Shown here one piece after another: positions 35,916 to 45,626 of a stretch of DNA of 64,000 nucleotides. The notes under the pieces were generated by a model. It saw only the letters and a list, made by a program, of their open reading frames with translations. It did not search any database and had not been told where the DNA came from. Each line of letters starts with the position of its first letter. Position 1 is the first letter of the stretch. Location of the stretch: the NCBI GenBank assembly GCA_002422365.1, contig DIUO01000036.1:44006-108005 (forward strand), in the 5' to 3' direction. The stretch comes from Proteobacteria bacterium UBA6156. Its GTDB lineage: Bacteria > Pseudomonadota > Alphaproteobacteria > UBA2136 > UBA6156. The position numbers and the translations under genes are program-made.

Positions 35916-38513
35916 ATGCTGAACAAGGATACCTACGCCCCGCCCCGCCCCGACCTTCTGGGCGAGCAGCTGCCGTATTTCGAGTTCAACGACGACAGCT
36001 CCTCGCAATACTACCGCATGCACCTGCTGAAGGACGGCGGCATCGGTATTTGCTGGAAGTGCCCCGTACCCGCCAGCTATTCGTATGACGACGGCTACGG
36101 CTCCACCACCAACGAGTTCCGTACCTTTATGGAAAGCGTACCCACCGACTACGAAGCGCAAGTCGTCATCACCTCGCACAACAATCTGGTCAAGCCTCTC
36201 CAGAATTACCTCGAGGCCACACCCGATCTCGAACGCGCCAAACTGCTGCGCCAGTCGCGGGCCGAGAAAATCCGCGACGCAGGTTACCGGGGCTATGCCA
36301 CCTCCGAGCGCGGCTTCACCCGCCTGCGCGATACCTACATGGTCATCAGCCTGCGCTGCCCCGAAACCACCGAACGCTACGGCCTCCTCAAAGGCACCAT
36401 CGAAATCACCTACCAGGCCATGGCGTTAATGATGGTCTCGCTGGGCATGGACCTCTCCAAAATGGCAGGCCGCTTTATGGGAGACCTCGTCAAAACCGCC
36501 ATGATTGAATTCCGCGAGGCCGTGCTGGCGGTCGAAAACACCCTCAACGGCATGTTCGAAATCCACCGCATGTCGCTGGAAGAACTGAAAGACCACTACT
36601 GGCAAGCCTATTGCCCCAGCTACAAAGACCCCGCGCAGAAAATCTCCATCGACCCCCTCCGTCCCTTCGACGAACAAATCTTTCCGCTGCCGATCGAAAA
36701 CAGCCACGACATCATCAAAATCGGCGACGACTACCACGGCACCGTCATGCTGGCCATGATGCCCGACAGCGTCATGGCCGACTATCTCGGCACCATCCGC
36801 CGCACGCTCAATTCGCAAACCACGTTTTTCTGCAATCTCACCTCGGTCAACCAGACCGCCGAAAAGGTCAAGCTCACCCTCGGTGCCGCCATGCGCAAAC
36901 GCGTCGCCAGCGCCTTTAACAAAGAGGAAGCCGATCTCTACGCGCAAGAAGCCTCCGACGTTAAAACCCGCCTCTACAGCGGTCGCAAAATCGTCCGTGC
37001 CATGGTGGGGCTCATCATCCACGGCAAAACGCGCGAGGAAGTCGAAGACAACCTCATGCGCATCGCCTCGCAATACAAAAAGCTCTCCGTGGTGCCGGAT
37101 ATCGAAAAAACCATGGCTCTCCAGGCTCTCGCCTACAGCTGGCCACTCACCTGGCGCAACAAGTTTTCCGCCCCCTTTGCCCGCACCCGGCGGGTGATGA
37201 GCGACGACATCACCGACCTCCTGCCCATCCATGGCCACTGGGGCGGCCACGGGCGGCCCTATACCAAGTACGAAAAACAAATTCCTCAGTCGCTCTACGT
37301 CAACCGCGACGGCGAAATCTCCTTCTTCGACCACACCAGCGGCGACTTCATGAACTGGCACTACGCCATTACGGGTACGTCAGGCTCCGGTAAAAGCTTT
37401 GCAGTCACCGACCTCGTGCTCCAGCTCTTCAGCGCGGGGATCGAAAAACAATACCTGATGACCATCAAAGACGACTACGACCGCTTCGGCGAGACCATGG
37501 GCAAGCTCATCATCATCGACCTCGACCGCAAAGACGTCTGCATCAATCCCTTTACCGGAGAAATCTCCAAACACCGCCTCCAGCAGTGGACAACCACGGT
37601 GGAGCTGATGATCGCTAAGGGCGACTACGAAATCTCGCGCGTCGAGCAACGGCTCATCGAGCAAGTGGTGCAATACGCCTACGATATCGTCCCGCCCGAC
37701 GACGTGCTGCGTCCCACCTGGATCCAGCAGGCGTATCTGAAGTTCCCCTATTCCGACGAAGAAAGCCGCCAAGCCGGCATGGCCATGGCACGAGAAATCG
37801 GCTCCTATTGCGAAAACGGCATCTACGGCCATCTCTTCGACGCCCCGCCCAGCTTCACCGAAAAAGACAAGCTGGTGGTCTTCAACCTGCAAAACGTGCT
37901 GAACGAAAAAATCTCCGACGTCATCATCAACGCGCTGTTCACCATGATCGACAACGTCATGTACCTCGGCAACCGGGGCGAAAAAAAGCACCTCTTGTGC
38001 GACGAAATGGTCAGCATGATCTCCTCCAAGGGCGGTGCCGCCGTGGCCAACCAGCTCAAGCGCGCCTTCCGCACCTACCGCTCGCTCAACTGCATGTGCG
38101 GCATCTCGTCGCAGAACGAGGAAGACCTGACCACCGAAGTCGGCCAGGCCATCATCGGGAACATCACCAAGCGCCTCATCCTCAAGCCCCGGCGCGAGAT
38201 GATCCCCATGCTGATGGAATCCTTGGGCCTGCGCGCGGAACGCCACCAAAGCAACATTGCCAGTCTCGATACCCGCCCGGGTTTCTTCTCCGAATTCTAT
38301 CTCATGTCGCCGCACGGCGAGGTCGTCTGCCGCCTCATCCCGGACAAACTCACCTACGCCCTCGCCACCACCACGCCCGACGACGTCGCCGAAATCAAAC
38401 GCATCCGCGACGAAGCCCGCTGCGATTGGTGGCAAGCCACGGTCACCTTTGCCGAACGCTTCCCCCACGGTGTCCGCGCCGCCCGCTCCTCCGCCCGCGC
38501 CCGGGGTGTTTAA
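35916..38513 (+). CDS. traC: TraC-like T4SS assembly ATPase (VirB4 family)
   Basis: The 865-residue protein has the VirB4/TraC layout: N-terminal CagE-like domain with the AKLLRQSRAEKIRDAGYRG stretch, then a P-loop ATPase domain with Walker A TGTSGSGKSF (about 485-494) and Walker B HLLCDEMVSM (about 690-699), plus SSQNEEDLT motif. TraC drives pilus assembly at the inner membrane. All catalytic residues are intact. It closes the traB-V-C set. Confidence 0.9.
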   Translation: MLNKDTYAPPRPDLLGEQLPYFEFNDDSSSQYYRMHLLKDGGIGICWKCPVPASYSYDDGYGSTTNEFRTFMESVPTDYEAQVVITSHNNLVKPLQNYLEATPDLERAKLLRQSRAEKIRDAGYRGYATSERGFTRLRDTYMVISLRCPETTERYGLLKGTIEITYQAMALMMVSLGMDLSKMAGRFMGDLVKTAMIEFREAVLAVENTLNGMFEIHRMSLEELKDHYWQAYCPSYKDPAQKISIDPLRPFDEQIFPLPIENSHDIIKIGDDYHGTVMLAMMPDSVMADYLGTIRRTLNSQTTFFCNLTSVNQTAEKVKLTLGAAMRKRVASAFNKEEADLYAQEASDVKTRLYSGRKIVRAMVGLIIHGKTREEVEDNLMRIASQYKKLSVVPDIEKTMALQALAYSWPLTWRNKFSAPFARTRRVMSDDITDLLPIHGHWGGHGRPYTKYEKQIPQSLYVNRDGEISFFDHTSGDFMNWHYAITGTSGSGKSFAVTDLVLQLFSAGIEKQYLMTIKDDYDRFGETMGKLIIIDLDRKDVCINPFTGEISKHRLQQWTTTVELMIAKGDYEISRVEQRLIEQVVQYAYDIVPPDDVLRPTWIQQAYLKFPYSDEESRQAGMAMAREIGSYCENGIYGHLFDAPPSFTEKDKLVVFNLQNVLNEKISDVIINALFTMIDNVMYLGNRGEKKHLLCDEMVSMISSKGGAAVANQLKRAFRTYRSLNCMCGISSQNEEDLTTEVGQAIIGNITKRLILKPRREMIPMLMESLGLRAERHQSNIASLDTRPGFFSEFYLMSPHGEVVCRLIPDKLTYALATTTPDDVAEIKRIRDEARCDWWQATVTFAERFPHGVRAARSSARARGV

Positions 38514-38650
38514 TCACGGTGCGGGGCATTATTCAGCAAGCGCACGCAGCGGAAACGACCGAAAATCCACAACCCTGCCACCATTCGCACCACTTCCCCT
38601 AGCATCGGCGGCCATCCGCAGTTAGATTACGCTGGAGCAAGATTAAAACC

Positions 38651-41251
38651 ATGGCCCTGCGACGCAAACTTCCCTCCCGCATCACTCCGGATACCACGCC
38701 GGAGGCCAAAAACACGCGCCAACCCGAAGCCGCTCAACCCGCCGCACCACAAGCCCCTGAGCCCGAAGTTTCTCCCAGAACCGCCCCCGCAGCAGCAGCA
38801 AGCCCTGCGGCCAATGCCATGGCCGAGGCCGCACTGGAAGCCTTCGGCACCTTGCCCACCACGCCGCGCGTGCTGGAAGACAGCTTCGCCGCCCCCGCCG
38901 CAACGCCAACTCCGCAGGCCGATGCCGCCCCCGCCACACAAGCCGCCCCAGCACCGGTTGCAGTGTCCGAAGAAGCCTTCGTGGCCCCCGCCTGGCAAAC
39001 CGAAACCGCTGCCGAAACCGCTGCCGAAACCGCTGCCGAAGCCTTCGTGGCCCCCGCTTGGCAAACACCATCAGCCGAAGAATCGCTGCCAGCCGTCGCC
39101 GCCGTAGCGTCGCCCGCACCTGCCCCGGTGGCCGAGCCTGTGGCTGAGCCTGTAGCCGACGCAAAAACCGAAACCGCCGCCGCATCCACAGCAGCCCCGT
39201 TTGCCGAACCACTCGCCGCTACCGCCACGCTGCCCGCGCCCACCCCCGAGCCCACCCCGGAGACCGCAACCAACTCCATGGCCGAAGCTCCCTTACCCGA
39301 AGTCGCCTCCATCCACATGGCCGATACCGAAGAGCTTCCCACGGTCGCGAGCCCCGAACAGCCCACAGGTTCGGCCCCAGATGCCGACACGGCCGACACC
39401 GCGTCCACGGAAACCCCCGAAGGACCCACCAATTTCACGTTCGAAGCCTCGCGCCCCTCCGGCAACCGCATCAAACGCCGCGTCCGCGAGAAAAAAGCCC
39501 GCGATTTCTCCGCCACCGGCGCACCGGAAGATGCGCCCCAACCGCGCAACAAGCCGGTCACTAGCGCCTTTGCGCCCAACGTCCCGGTCGATGACAAACC
39601 GCTCGACCAGGTCGACAATTCCCTCATCGCCTCCGGCGTCATGGCGCCCCCCCCGCGCGACAGTCTCACCGGCCGCCTGCCGCAAGGTGTGGCGGAAAGT
39701 TCGTCCCCGCTGGCCGCCCCCAGCGTGCCTCAGGCTGCGCCGCAGGCCGCCCAGCCTGCTCCTGTTATCGCCCAGGCTACGCCCCAACCTAAGCCCCAGC
39801 CTCAACAGGAACCAAAGCCTGAACCGAAGCCTGAACCGAAACCAGAGTTCAAGCCAGAGTTCAAGCCGGAGGCCAAACCTCAGCCTAAACCGCAGCCTGC
39901 CCCGGAGCCCCAACCCGAAATGAAACCCCAGCCTCAGCCTGCGCCTAAGCCACAACCCTCCGCAGCACCGCAACCCCAGGTGCAGCCCGCACCCCCGGCC
40001 ACCCCGGCCTTCAGCCTATCGGGTGCGGCGGCATCGGCACCTTTGCCCCAGCCGCAGTCCAATCTGCCCTGGGCACAACCCGCGGCCGAGGCCGACTGGG
40101 ATATCAGCCAGCCCGGACAAACCGAAGGCTGGGGCGGCCAAGTGCCGGAGTCCGCCTCCGAACCCGCCATGCACATGCCGCCTCAGGCCGACCTCTACAA
40201 ACCCGTCAGCACGCCTGCGGCGGCACCGCGCGCCTCGGCCGGGCCCGCCTCCATTCCCGGTGCCTCGTCCAAGGCCGCCTATACGCCCGAGCTCCCGGGC
40301 CAGCGCCGCAAAACCTCCGGCACGCCCTGGGCATTAGTGGCGGTGGCCGTGATCGTGGTGGCGGTGGGCGGCGGTTACGTGCTGCTGGGCGGTCAATCGG
40401 GCGCCAGCGCCAGCCTGGCCAATCTTACCCAGCGCGGCGGAAGCTCCTCCGAAACCCAACCCCTGCTGCCGCCGCCGGAAAATGCCGAATCCTCCTCCTT
40501 CGCCGCCTTGCCCGAGTCCCCCACCAGCCCCAGTGCCGTCATCGCCTTTGCCGATGTCCCCGACACCGAGGCCTCCGAACCCATTGTCGCTACCGGAGAC
40601 GAAGAGATTCCCCAGGGCCTCTTTGCCAAATTGCAAGAAGAAGTCGAAAAGGCACGGGAACGCAAAGACGGCACCGCCCCAACCGACACCGCCCTGACCC
40701 CCGAGCCCGGTACCCCCACCTTCTCGCAAGAAGATCTGCAAAAAGAACTCGCCGCCTACCGCGCCGCCCTGGCGGGCAGTGCCAACCCGGCCGAGCTCAA
40801 GCCCAACACCTTCGAACCCAACATCACCGCCCAAACCGACGCCCAACTGGCTTCGGGCGCCTTGCTGCCGCCACCAGCGGGCACCACCCCGCCCACCGAG
40901 CTTTACACCCACAACCCCAACAACCTGCCGGTGGTGGCCGAGCCTGTCATCAACGCGCCGGAGCGCGTGCGCACCCTGGCCGACTTCACCGAGGCCGAAC
41001 CCTACCTGCCGGAGCGTGAAAAGGTCGAAATCCCCGCCAACATCAAGCCCAAGCTCGCCGCGACCGACTTCCCCTCGCTGGAGGTACTGAGCTTCGTCCC
41101 CGGCCAGGGCATTGTCGCCTTTGCCGATGGCCGGGAAGGGGTGCTGCTCATCGGCGAAAGCATCAACGGGTGGGAGCTTGTCGCCGTCAATGCCGACACC
41201 GCCGAGTTCCGCGCTGGCCAAAAAAGCTATCAACTCAGCGCCAATCACTAA
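38651..41251 (+). CDS. Proline-rich membrane protein with GspC/PilP-like C-terminal domain
   Basis: The 866-residue protein has a huge Ala/Pro/Glu/Thr-rich cytoplasmic part (residues 1-555), one transmembrane helix at about 559-579, a periplasmic linker, and a compact C-terminal domain (about 810-865) whose VLSFVPGQGIVAFADG ... LLIGESINGWELVAV pattern resembles HR domains of GspC and PilP. These bind secretin N-domains, so the protein probably couples the inner membrane to the secretin. It contains a tandem ETAA repeat and KPEPKPEF-type repeats. The very long cytoplasmic arm is unusual for GspC. Confidence 0.55.
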   Translation: MALRRKLPSRITPDTTPEAKNTRQPEAAQPAAPQAPEPEVSPRTAPAAAASPAANAMAEAALEAFGTLPTTPRVLEDSFAAPAATPTPQADAAPATQAAPAPVAVSEEAFVAPAWQTETAAETAAETAAEAFVAPAWQTPSAEESLPAVAAVASPAPAPVAEPVAEPVADAKTETAAASTAAPFAEPLAATATLPAPTPEPTPETATNSMAEAPLPEVASIHMADTEELPTVASPEQPTGSAPDADTADTASTETPEGPTNFTFEASRPSGNRIKRRVREKKARDFSATGAPEDAPQPRNKPVTSAFAPNVPVDDKPLDQVDNSLIASGVMAPPPRDSLTGRLPQGVAESSSPLAAPSVPQAAPQAAQPAPVIAQATPQPKPQPQQEPKPEPKPEPKPEFKPEFKPEAKPQPKPQPAPEPQPEMKPQPQPAPKPQPSAAPQPQVQPAPPATPAFSLSGAAASAPLPQPQSNLPWAQPAAEADWDISQPGQTEGWGGQVPESASEPAMHMPPQADLYKPVSTPAAAPRASAGPASIPGASSKAAYTPELPGQRRKTSGTPWALVAVAVIVVAVGGGYVLLGGQSGASASLANLTQRGGSSSETQPLLPPPENAESSSFAALPESPTSPSAVIAFADVPDTEASEPIVATGDEEIPQGLFAKLQEEVEKARERKDGTAPTDTALTPEPGTPTFSQEDLQKELAAYRAALAGSANPAELKPNTFEPNITAQTDAQLASGALLPPPAGTTPPTELYTHNPNNLPVVAEPVINAPERVRTLADFTEAEPYLPEREKVEIPANIKPKLAATDFPSLEVLSFVPGQGIVAFADGREGVLLIGESINGWELVAVNADTAEFRAGQKSYQLSANH
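38972..39066. repeat. 29-bp direct repeat flanking a 3x12-bp tandem repeat inside a gene
   Basis: A 29-bp unit starting GAAGCCTTCGTGG occurs at 38972-39000 and 39038-39066 with one mismatch. Between them GAAACCGCTGCC is repeated three times (39002-39037). The repeats encode EAFVAPAW...ETAA units and keep the frame, so copy number could change without breaking the gene. Confidence 0.8.
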
Positions 41252-41365
41252 CACGAACGTGCCAAGCGCACCCCAACCGAACAAATACTTGCCGTCACCG
41301 CGCTTGCGCCGTAAAATGCACACCAGATTTCTCTGAGACCGCCCGAAACACCGAAAGGCCGAGCC

Positions 41366-42259
41366 ATGAATATCGTCGACATCACCACCATCCGCAAAAT
41401 AGGCGAAGAGTTCGGCTGGAGCGAACGCCAGCTGGAACTGGCGCTGGCCAACGCCATCCGCCTGTCCTATGTCGACCGTGGCATGCTGGTCGAGGTCGAC
41501 GTCAACCTCGACCTTGCCGCCATCACCGTCCGCCGCCGCAGCGGCTATGGCGAGCACGGTGTCTGGATCGACATCAACACCCCCATCCTGCCCAGCACCA
41601 AGCAACTCATCGGCACCATGGAGCTGATGCAATGGGGCGACGGCGCCCCTGGCCGCATTCTCGAGGCCGAAGTGGCCGGCTACCGCGACGGCGGCATCAT
41701 CTACCGCGTGCCGGATGATAAACTCGTCTACATCCCCGAAAATCTTATATCAGTCATGGACTTCCACGAAAAGCCGGTGGTTGGCAGCAAGCAGGTCATC
41801 ACCATGTGCGCTTCCATCGACCCTGTCTCCAAAATGCGCGTCGCCACCCGCCGGGGGAAAGAATTCGTCGCCGCCGTCACCGAAGAATACTACCCGGACT
41901 GCATCTCCGGCATCTGGATGGGCGCCTCCAACTCCTGGGCGGTCATCCGCATGAAGCCCGAGCACATGTCCGCCTGGCTGGAGAAAGACGGCATCAACGT
42001 CAAGCACCTGCAAACCGTGCTGGGCTTGCGCCGTATTACGCTTATCCCAGAGGGCAAGGGCGAAGACGCGCAAGAAGTCCGCGACAACGAGCTCAAGCAT
42101 TTCATCAACAATGCCTGGAAGGCCTGCAAAATCGCGCAGCTGGACCCCACCAAAATCGTGCTCCACCTGCCGCTGGAAGCCCCCGACGCGCGCAAACTCC
42201 GCACCTTCCAGTCCATGTTGCAAAAAATCGCGCCGGAGCGCGAACAAGTGATTCTCTAG
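41366..42259 (+). CDS. NusA-like RNA-binding protein, short form
   Basis: The 297-residue protein has an N-terminal domain (ERQLELALANAIRLSYVD ... EVDVNLDLAAITVRRRSG) resembling the NusA N-terminal domain, a middle section like S1 (PGRILEAEVAGYRDGGIIYRV ... VYIPENLISV), and a KH-like C-terminal part (MRVATRRGKEFVAAVTEEYY ... HLQTVLGLRRITLIPEG). Full NusA is about 500 residues. It lies after the secretion locus and may modulate transcription elongation of this long gene cluster, but only a structure-based comparison would settle the family. Ribosome binding site GAAAGG precedes the ATG. Confidence 0.42.
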   Translation: MNIVDITTIRKIGEEFGWSERQLELALANAIRLSYVDRGMLVEVDVNLDLAAITVRRRSGYGEHGVWIDINTPILPSTKQLIGTMELMQWGDGAPGRILEAEVAGYRDGGIIYRVPDDKLVYIPENLISVMDFHEKPVVGSKQVITMCASIDPVSKMRVATRRGKEFVAAVTEEYYPDCISGIWMGASNSWAVIRMKPEHMSAWLEKDGINVKHLQTVLGLRRITLIPEGKGEDAQEVRDNELKHFINNAWKACKIAQLDPTKIVLHLPLEAPDARKLRTFQSMLQKIAPEREQVIL

Positions 42260-42304
42260 GCGTAGCACCTGCCAAAACTTCAGGCACGCCCAAGCGCCAA
42301 AATT

Positions 42305-43612
42305 ATGCTAAACATGGCTATGGACACACCTCAAGCCGCCCCCAACCCCCTGAACATCTGGGCCATCTGCCAGTATTACCGGCCAGAGCCCGGCGCGCCC
42401 TCCACCCGTTTGTCGGGCCTCGCCAAAAGCTGGCAGGCCATGGGGGCCAACCCGGTCATTCTCACCGGTATTCCCAACCACCCGGATGGCGTCCTCAAAC
42501 CCGAATATGTCGGCAAAGATCCCTACATGGTCGAGGTCATCGACGGCGTCACCGTGGCCCGCCATTGGCTCTATGTGGCACCCAACAAGGGCAAGCTGCC
42601 GCGCGTGCTCAACATGTGCAGTTTCGCCTTCACGGTCTGGAGCAAGAATCGCGGCAATCCCGCCGCCCGTGGCCTGCCCAAGCCGGATGTCGTCATGGCC
42701 AGCTCGCCCAGCTTTTTCTGCGTCTTCTCCGCCTGGCGCCTGGCGCGCCGCCACAAGGCCAAGTTCATTTTCGAGGTCCGCGACCTCTGGCCTGCCATCT
42801 TTCTGCAAATGGGCATTCTGCGGCCCGGGTTTATTTATAATACGCTCGAGAAAATGGAGATGTTCCTCTACCGCCGTGCCGATGCCATCGTCACCGTCAC
42901 GCGCAGTTTCGTGCGGCAAATCGTCGCGCGCGGCATCAAGCCCACCAAGCTGGAGGTCGTCTTCAACGGCGTCTCCGACGCCGACTACGCGCGGGCGATC
43001 GAACCGCAGCAGTCCGGCGCCACCACCCGCCTGCGCGCGCAATTGGGCATCAGCCCGCTCACCAAGGTGGTGCTCTACATCGGCAACCATGGCGAGGCTC
43101 AGGCCCTCACCCAGGTGATAGACGCCGCCCGCCTGATGGTCAAACGCACCGACACCACCTTCCTGTTCGTGGGGCAGGGGGCGGATAAATCCAAACTGGA
43201 AGACTACGCCCGCGGCGTACCCAACGTGCAATTCCTGCCCGCCGTCGGCGCGTCCGAGGTCTGGACCTACTACGGCATGGCCGATATCAACATCGTCTGC
43301 CTCAAAAACATCCCGGATTTTGAAATGTTCATCCCCAGCAAAATGTTCGAGATCATGGCCGCCGGTAAATGCGCCGTGGCGGGCCTGCGCGGAGAAGGCG
43401 CCGAAATCATGACCGAATCCGGCTGCGCCATGGTGGTCGGCTCCGAAGAACCCGAGAACATGGCCGAAGCCATCACCACCCTGCTCGACGACCCCGACCG
43501 CCGCGAAGCCATGGGCCAGGCCGGGCGCACCTATGTGGCGCAAACCTTTTTGCACAGCCGCTTGGCGGCCACCTATCTCACGCTCATGGCACGCCTGGTA
43601 GGGCGCGCCTAA
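42305..43612 (+). CDS. Family-4 glycosyltransferase (WcaI/WbuB-like)
   Basis: The 435-residue protein has the GT-B layout of exopolysaccharide and LPS glycosyltransferases: an N-terminal ICQYYRPEPGAPSTRLSGLA with PNHPDG, and a C-terminal nucleotide-sugar domain with NGVSDADY, FVGQGADKSKLEDYA and the FEIMAAGKCAV / PSKMFEIMAAG helix. It transfers a sugar to a growing glycan in the cytoplasm. It begins a run of sugar-metabolism genes that continues to 46661. Confidence 0.82.
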   Translation: MLNMAMDTPQAAPNPLNIWAICQYYRPEPGAPSTRLSGLAKSWQAMGANPVILTGIPNHPDGVLKPEYVGKDPYMVEVIDGVTVARHWLYVAPNKGKLPRVLNMCSFAFTVWSKNRGNPAARGLPKPDVVMASSPSFFCVFSAWRLARRHKAKFIFEVRDLWPAIFLQMGILRPGFIYNTLEKMEMFLYRRADAIVTVTRSFVRQIVARGIKPTKLEVVFNGVSDADYARAIEPQQSGATTRLRAQLGISPLTKVVLYIGNHGEAQALTQVIDAARLMVKRTDTTFLFVGQGADKSKLEDYARGVPNVQFLPAVGASEVWTYYGMADINIVCLKNIPDFEMFIPSKMFEIMAAGKCAVAGLRGEGAEIMTESGCAMVVGSEEPENMAEAITTLLDDPDRREAMGQAGRTYVAQTFLHSRLAATYLTLMARLVGRA

Positions 43613-43621
43613 GGTCGGGCT

Positions 43622-44638
43622 ATGCTGTCGCTATCGTCGCACATGCCCTCTGCGTTGCCGGTGCTGCTGCTGGTGGTGCTGGCCGTAAGCTATCTTGTGG
43701 CACCGGCCACCGTCGCCGCCTGCCGCAAGCGCGGTATGGTGGCGCCGGTGGTGGCGCGCTCCAGCCACACGGTGCCCACGCCCCATGGCGGCGGGTTTAT
43801 GCTGCCGCTGCTGGTGGTGCCGCTGGGCCTTATGCTCACATGGCTGTGGCCGCTGCCGTTCCGGGGCTATATCACCATGCTGTTGCTCGGCAGCGCGCTG
43901 GTGGCCTATGTCGGCTGGCTCGACGACAAACACGAACTCTCCCCCCGCTTCCGCCTCATGGTGCATCTGCTGGCTGTGGCCGTCACTTTGGGCCTGTTGC
44001 CCCCGCTGTTCGACTTCATGCCCCTGTGGCTGGAAAAAACCTTGCTGATGTTCGGCTGGGGCTGGTTTGTCAGCCTGTATAATTTTATGGATGGCGCCGA
44101 CGGCCTGGCCTCCACCGAGGCGGTCGCTTTGGGCCTCGGCCTCTCGCTGCTGGTGCCGGCGTTTGCGCCGTTGGGGCTGCTGTTGGCGGCGGTCACGGTG
44201 GGGTTCTTGCGGGTTAACGCCCCGCGCGCACGGGTGTTTATGGGCGATGTCGGCGCCACCTGGCTGGGCTACACCCTGGCGGGGCTGTTTTTGCTGGCGG
44301 CTGTCGACGACACCTTCACCATTATCTGGCCCCTGGCCACCCTGCCGCTGCTGTTTGCCGCCGACGCCACCTGCACCCTCATCCGCCGCGTCGCCACCGG
44401 GCACAAGCCCTGGGAACCCCATAAAACCTTCTGGTTCCACCGCGTGCTGGCTCTGGGCTACAGCCACGGCCAACTCGTGCGGGCGGTCGCGGCGGTTAAT
44501 GTCAGCCTGCTGGCCGTGGCTTGGCTTTCGCTCCATGTGGGTTACCCGGCTCTCGGTTTTGTCGCCGGAGTGCTGGAAATGTGTGCAATTGCGTGGTATA
44601 TCTGCCACCGCGAACGCAAACAGCACCCACAAGGTTGA
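43622..44638 (+). CDS. WecA-like polyprenyl-phosphate phosphosugar transferase
   Basis: The 338-residue multi-pass membrane protein has HGGGFMLPL, GWLDDKHELSPRFRL, NFMDGADGLA and PRARVFMGDVGATWLGY motifs of the MraY/WecA family, plus the loop EPHKTFWFHR. These enzymes transfer a sugar-1-phosphate to undecaprenyl phosphate to start a surface polysaccharide. It is nine bases after the glycosyltransferase gene. Confidence 0.85.
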   Translation: MLSLSSHMPSALPVLLLVVLAVSYLVAPATVAACRKRGMVAPVVARSSHTVPTPHGGGFMLPLLVVPLGLMLTWLWPLPFRGYITMLLLGSALVAYVGWLDDKHELSPRFRLMVHLLAVAVTLGLLPPLFDFMPLWLEKTLLMFGWGWFVSLYNFMDGADGLASTEAVALGLGLSLLVPAFAPLGLLLAAVTVGFLRVNAPRARVFMGDVGATWLGYTLAGLFLLAAVDDTFTIIWPLATLPLLFAADATCTLIRRVATGHKPWEPHKTFWFHRVLALGYSHGQLVRAVAAVNVSLLAVAWLSLHVGYPALGFVAGVLEMCAIAWYICHRERKQHPQG

Positions 44639-44650
44639 GAAAGCCCGCCT

Positions 44651-45559
44651 ATGTCCCCCTCCCGTAAAGTCACCAAGGCGGTTATTCCCGCCGCAGGCCT
44701 TGGTACCCGCTTTTTGCCCGCCACCAAGGCCATGCCGAAGGAAATGCTCACCGTCGTCAACAAGCCGATCATCCAATATGCCATCGAAGAAGCCTACGAA
44801 GCCGGCATCCGCGAGTTCATCATCATAACCGGGCGCGGCAAAACTGCCATGGAAAACCACTTCGACTACCCCTACGAACTGGCCGATATTCTCCGTAAAA
44901 AGAACAAACTGGCCGAGCTCGAACTGATCAGCTCCATTTTACCGAAAGACGCTCGCCTCTATTACACCCGCCAGGGCGAGCCCCTGGGCCTGGGCCACGC
45001 CGTCTGGTGCGGCCATTCCATCACCAACGACGAGCCGTTTGCTGTCTTGCTGCCCGACGACGTCATGTGCCGCGCCCAGGGCAACGGCCTGGCCGAGATG
45101 ATCAAAATGTACGAAGACACCGGCAAAAGTGTCGTGATGTGCGAAGAAGTGCCCATCGAACGTACCGCTAACTACGGCATCCTCAACACCGGTGGCGCCA
45201 CCCCGCAAGGCGGGCGCGTGGCGGTGACCGACTTTGTCGAAAAGCCGAAACCGGAAGAAGCCCCGAGTAACCTCAGCGTCATCGGCCGCTATGTGCTCAC
45301 CCCCGCCCATATGCAGCACCTCGCTCACGGCAAGCCGGGCAAGGGCGGAGAAATCCAGCTCACCGACGCCATGGCCGAAGTCGCCAAAACCGAAGGCTAC
45401 TTCGGCTACGTCTCCAACGCCCGCCGCTTCGACTGCGGCGACAAGGTCGGCTTCCAAATGGCCAACCTTTACTTCGCCATGCAAGACCCCTACATTGCCG
45501 AACGCCTGCAACCGTTCCTGAACGAGATGGTCGCCCCGGCCAACGGCCGCGCCGCCTAA
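44651..45559 (+). CDS. galU: UTP--glucose-1-phosphate uridylyltransferase
   Basis: The 302-residue protein has the nucleotidyltransferase signature IPAAGLGTRFLPATKAMPKE, ARLYYTRQGEPLGLGHAVWC, LLPDDVM and VEKPKPEEAP. GalU makes UDP-glucose for glycan synthesis in the cytoplasm. The length is usual for the family. It feeds the epimerase and transferases encoded next to it. Confidence 0.94.
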   Translation: MSPSRKVTKAVIPAAGLGTRFLPATKAMPKEMLTVVNKPIIQYAIEEAYEAGIREFIIITGRGKTAMENHFDYPYELADILRKKNKLAELELISSILPKDARLYYTRQGEPLGLGHAVWCGHSITNDEPFAVLLPDDVMCRAQGNGLAEMIKMYEDTGKSVVMCEEVPIERTANYGILNTGGATPQGGRVAVTDFVEKPKPEEAPSNLSVIGRYVLTPAHMQHLAHGKPGKGGEIQLTDAMAEVAKTEGYFGYVSNARRFDCGDKVGFQMANLYFAMQDPYIAERLQPFLNEMVAPANGRAA

Positions 45560-45571
45560 CCTTAAGGGGCA

Positions 45572-45593
45572 GGGGGCGGTTTACCGCTCCCCC
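45572..45593 (+). terminator. Imperfect hairpin after galU
   Basis: GGGGGCGGT (45572-45580) pairs with ACCGCTCCCCC (45583-45593) except for a bulged T. No T-run follows; it may be a weak terminator or attenuator between galU and the epimerase gene. Confidence 0.4.
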
Positions 45594-45626
45594 GCCTTGC
45601 AGGGCCAAAAACAGAAAGTCATCGCC

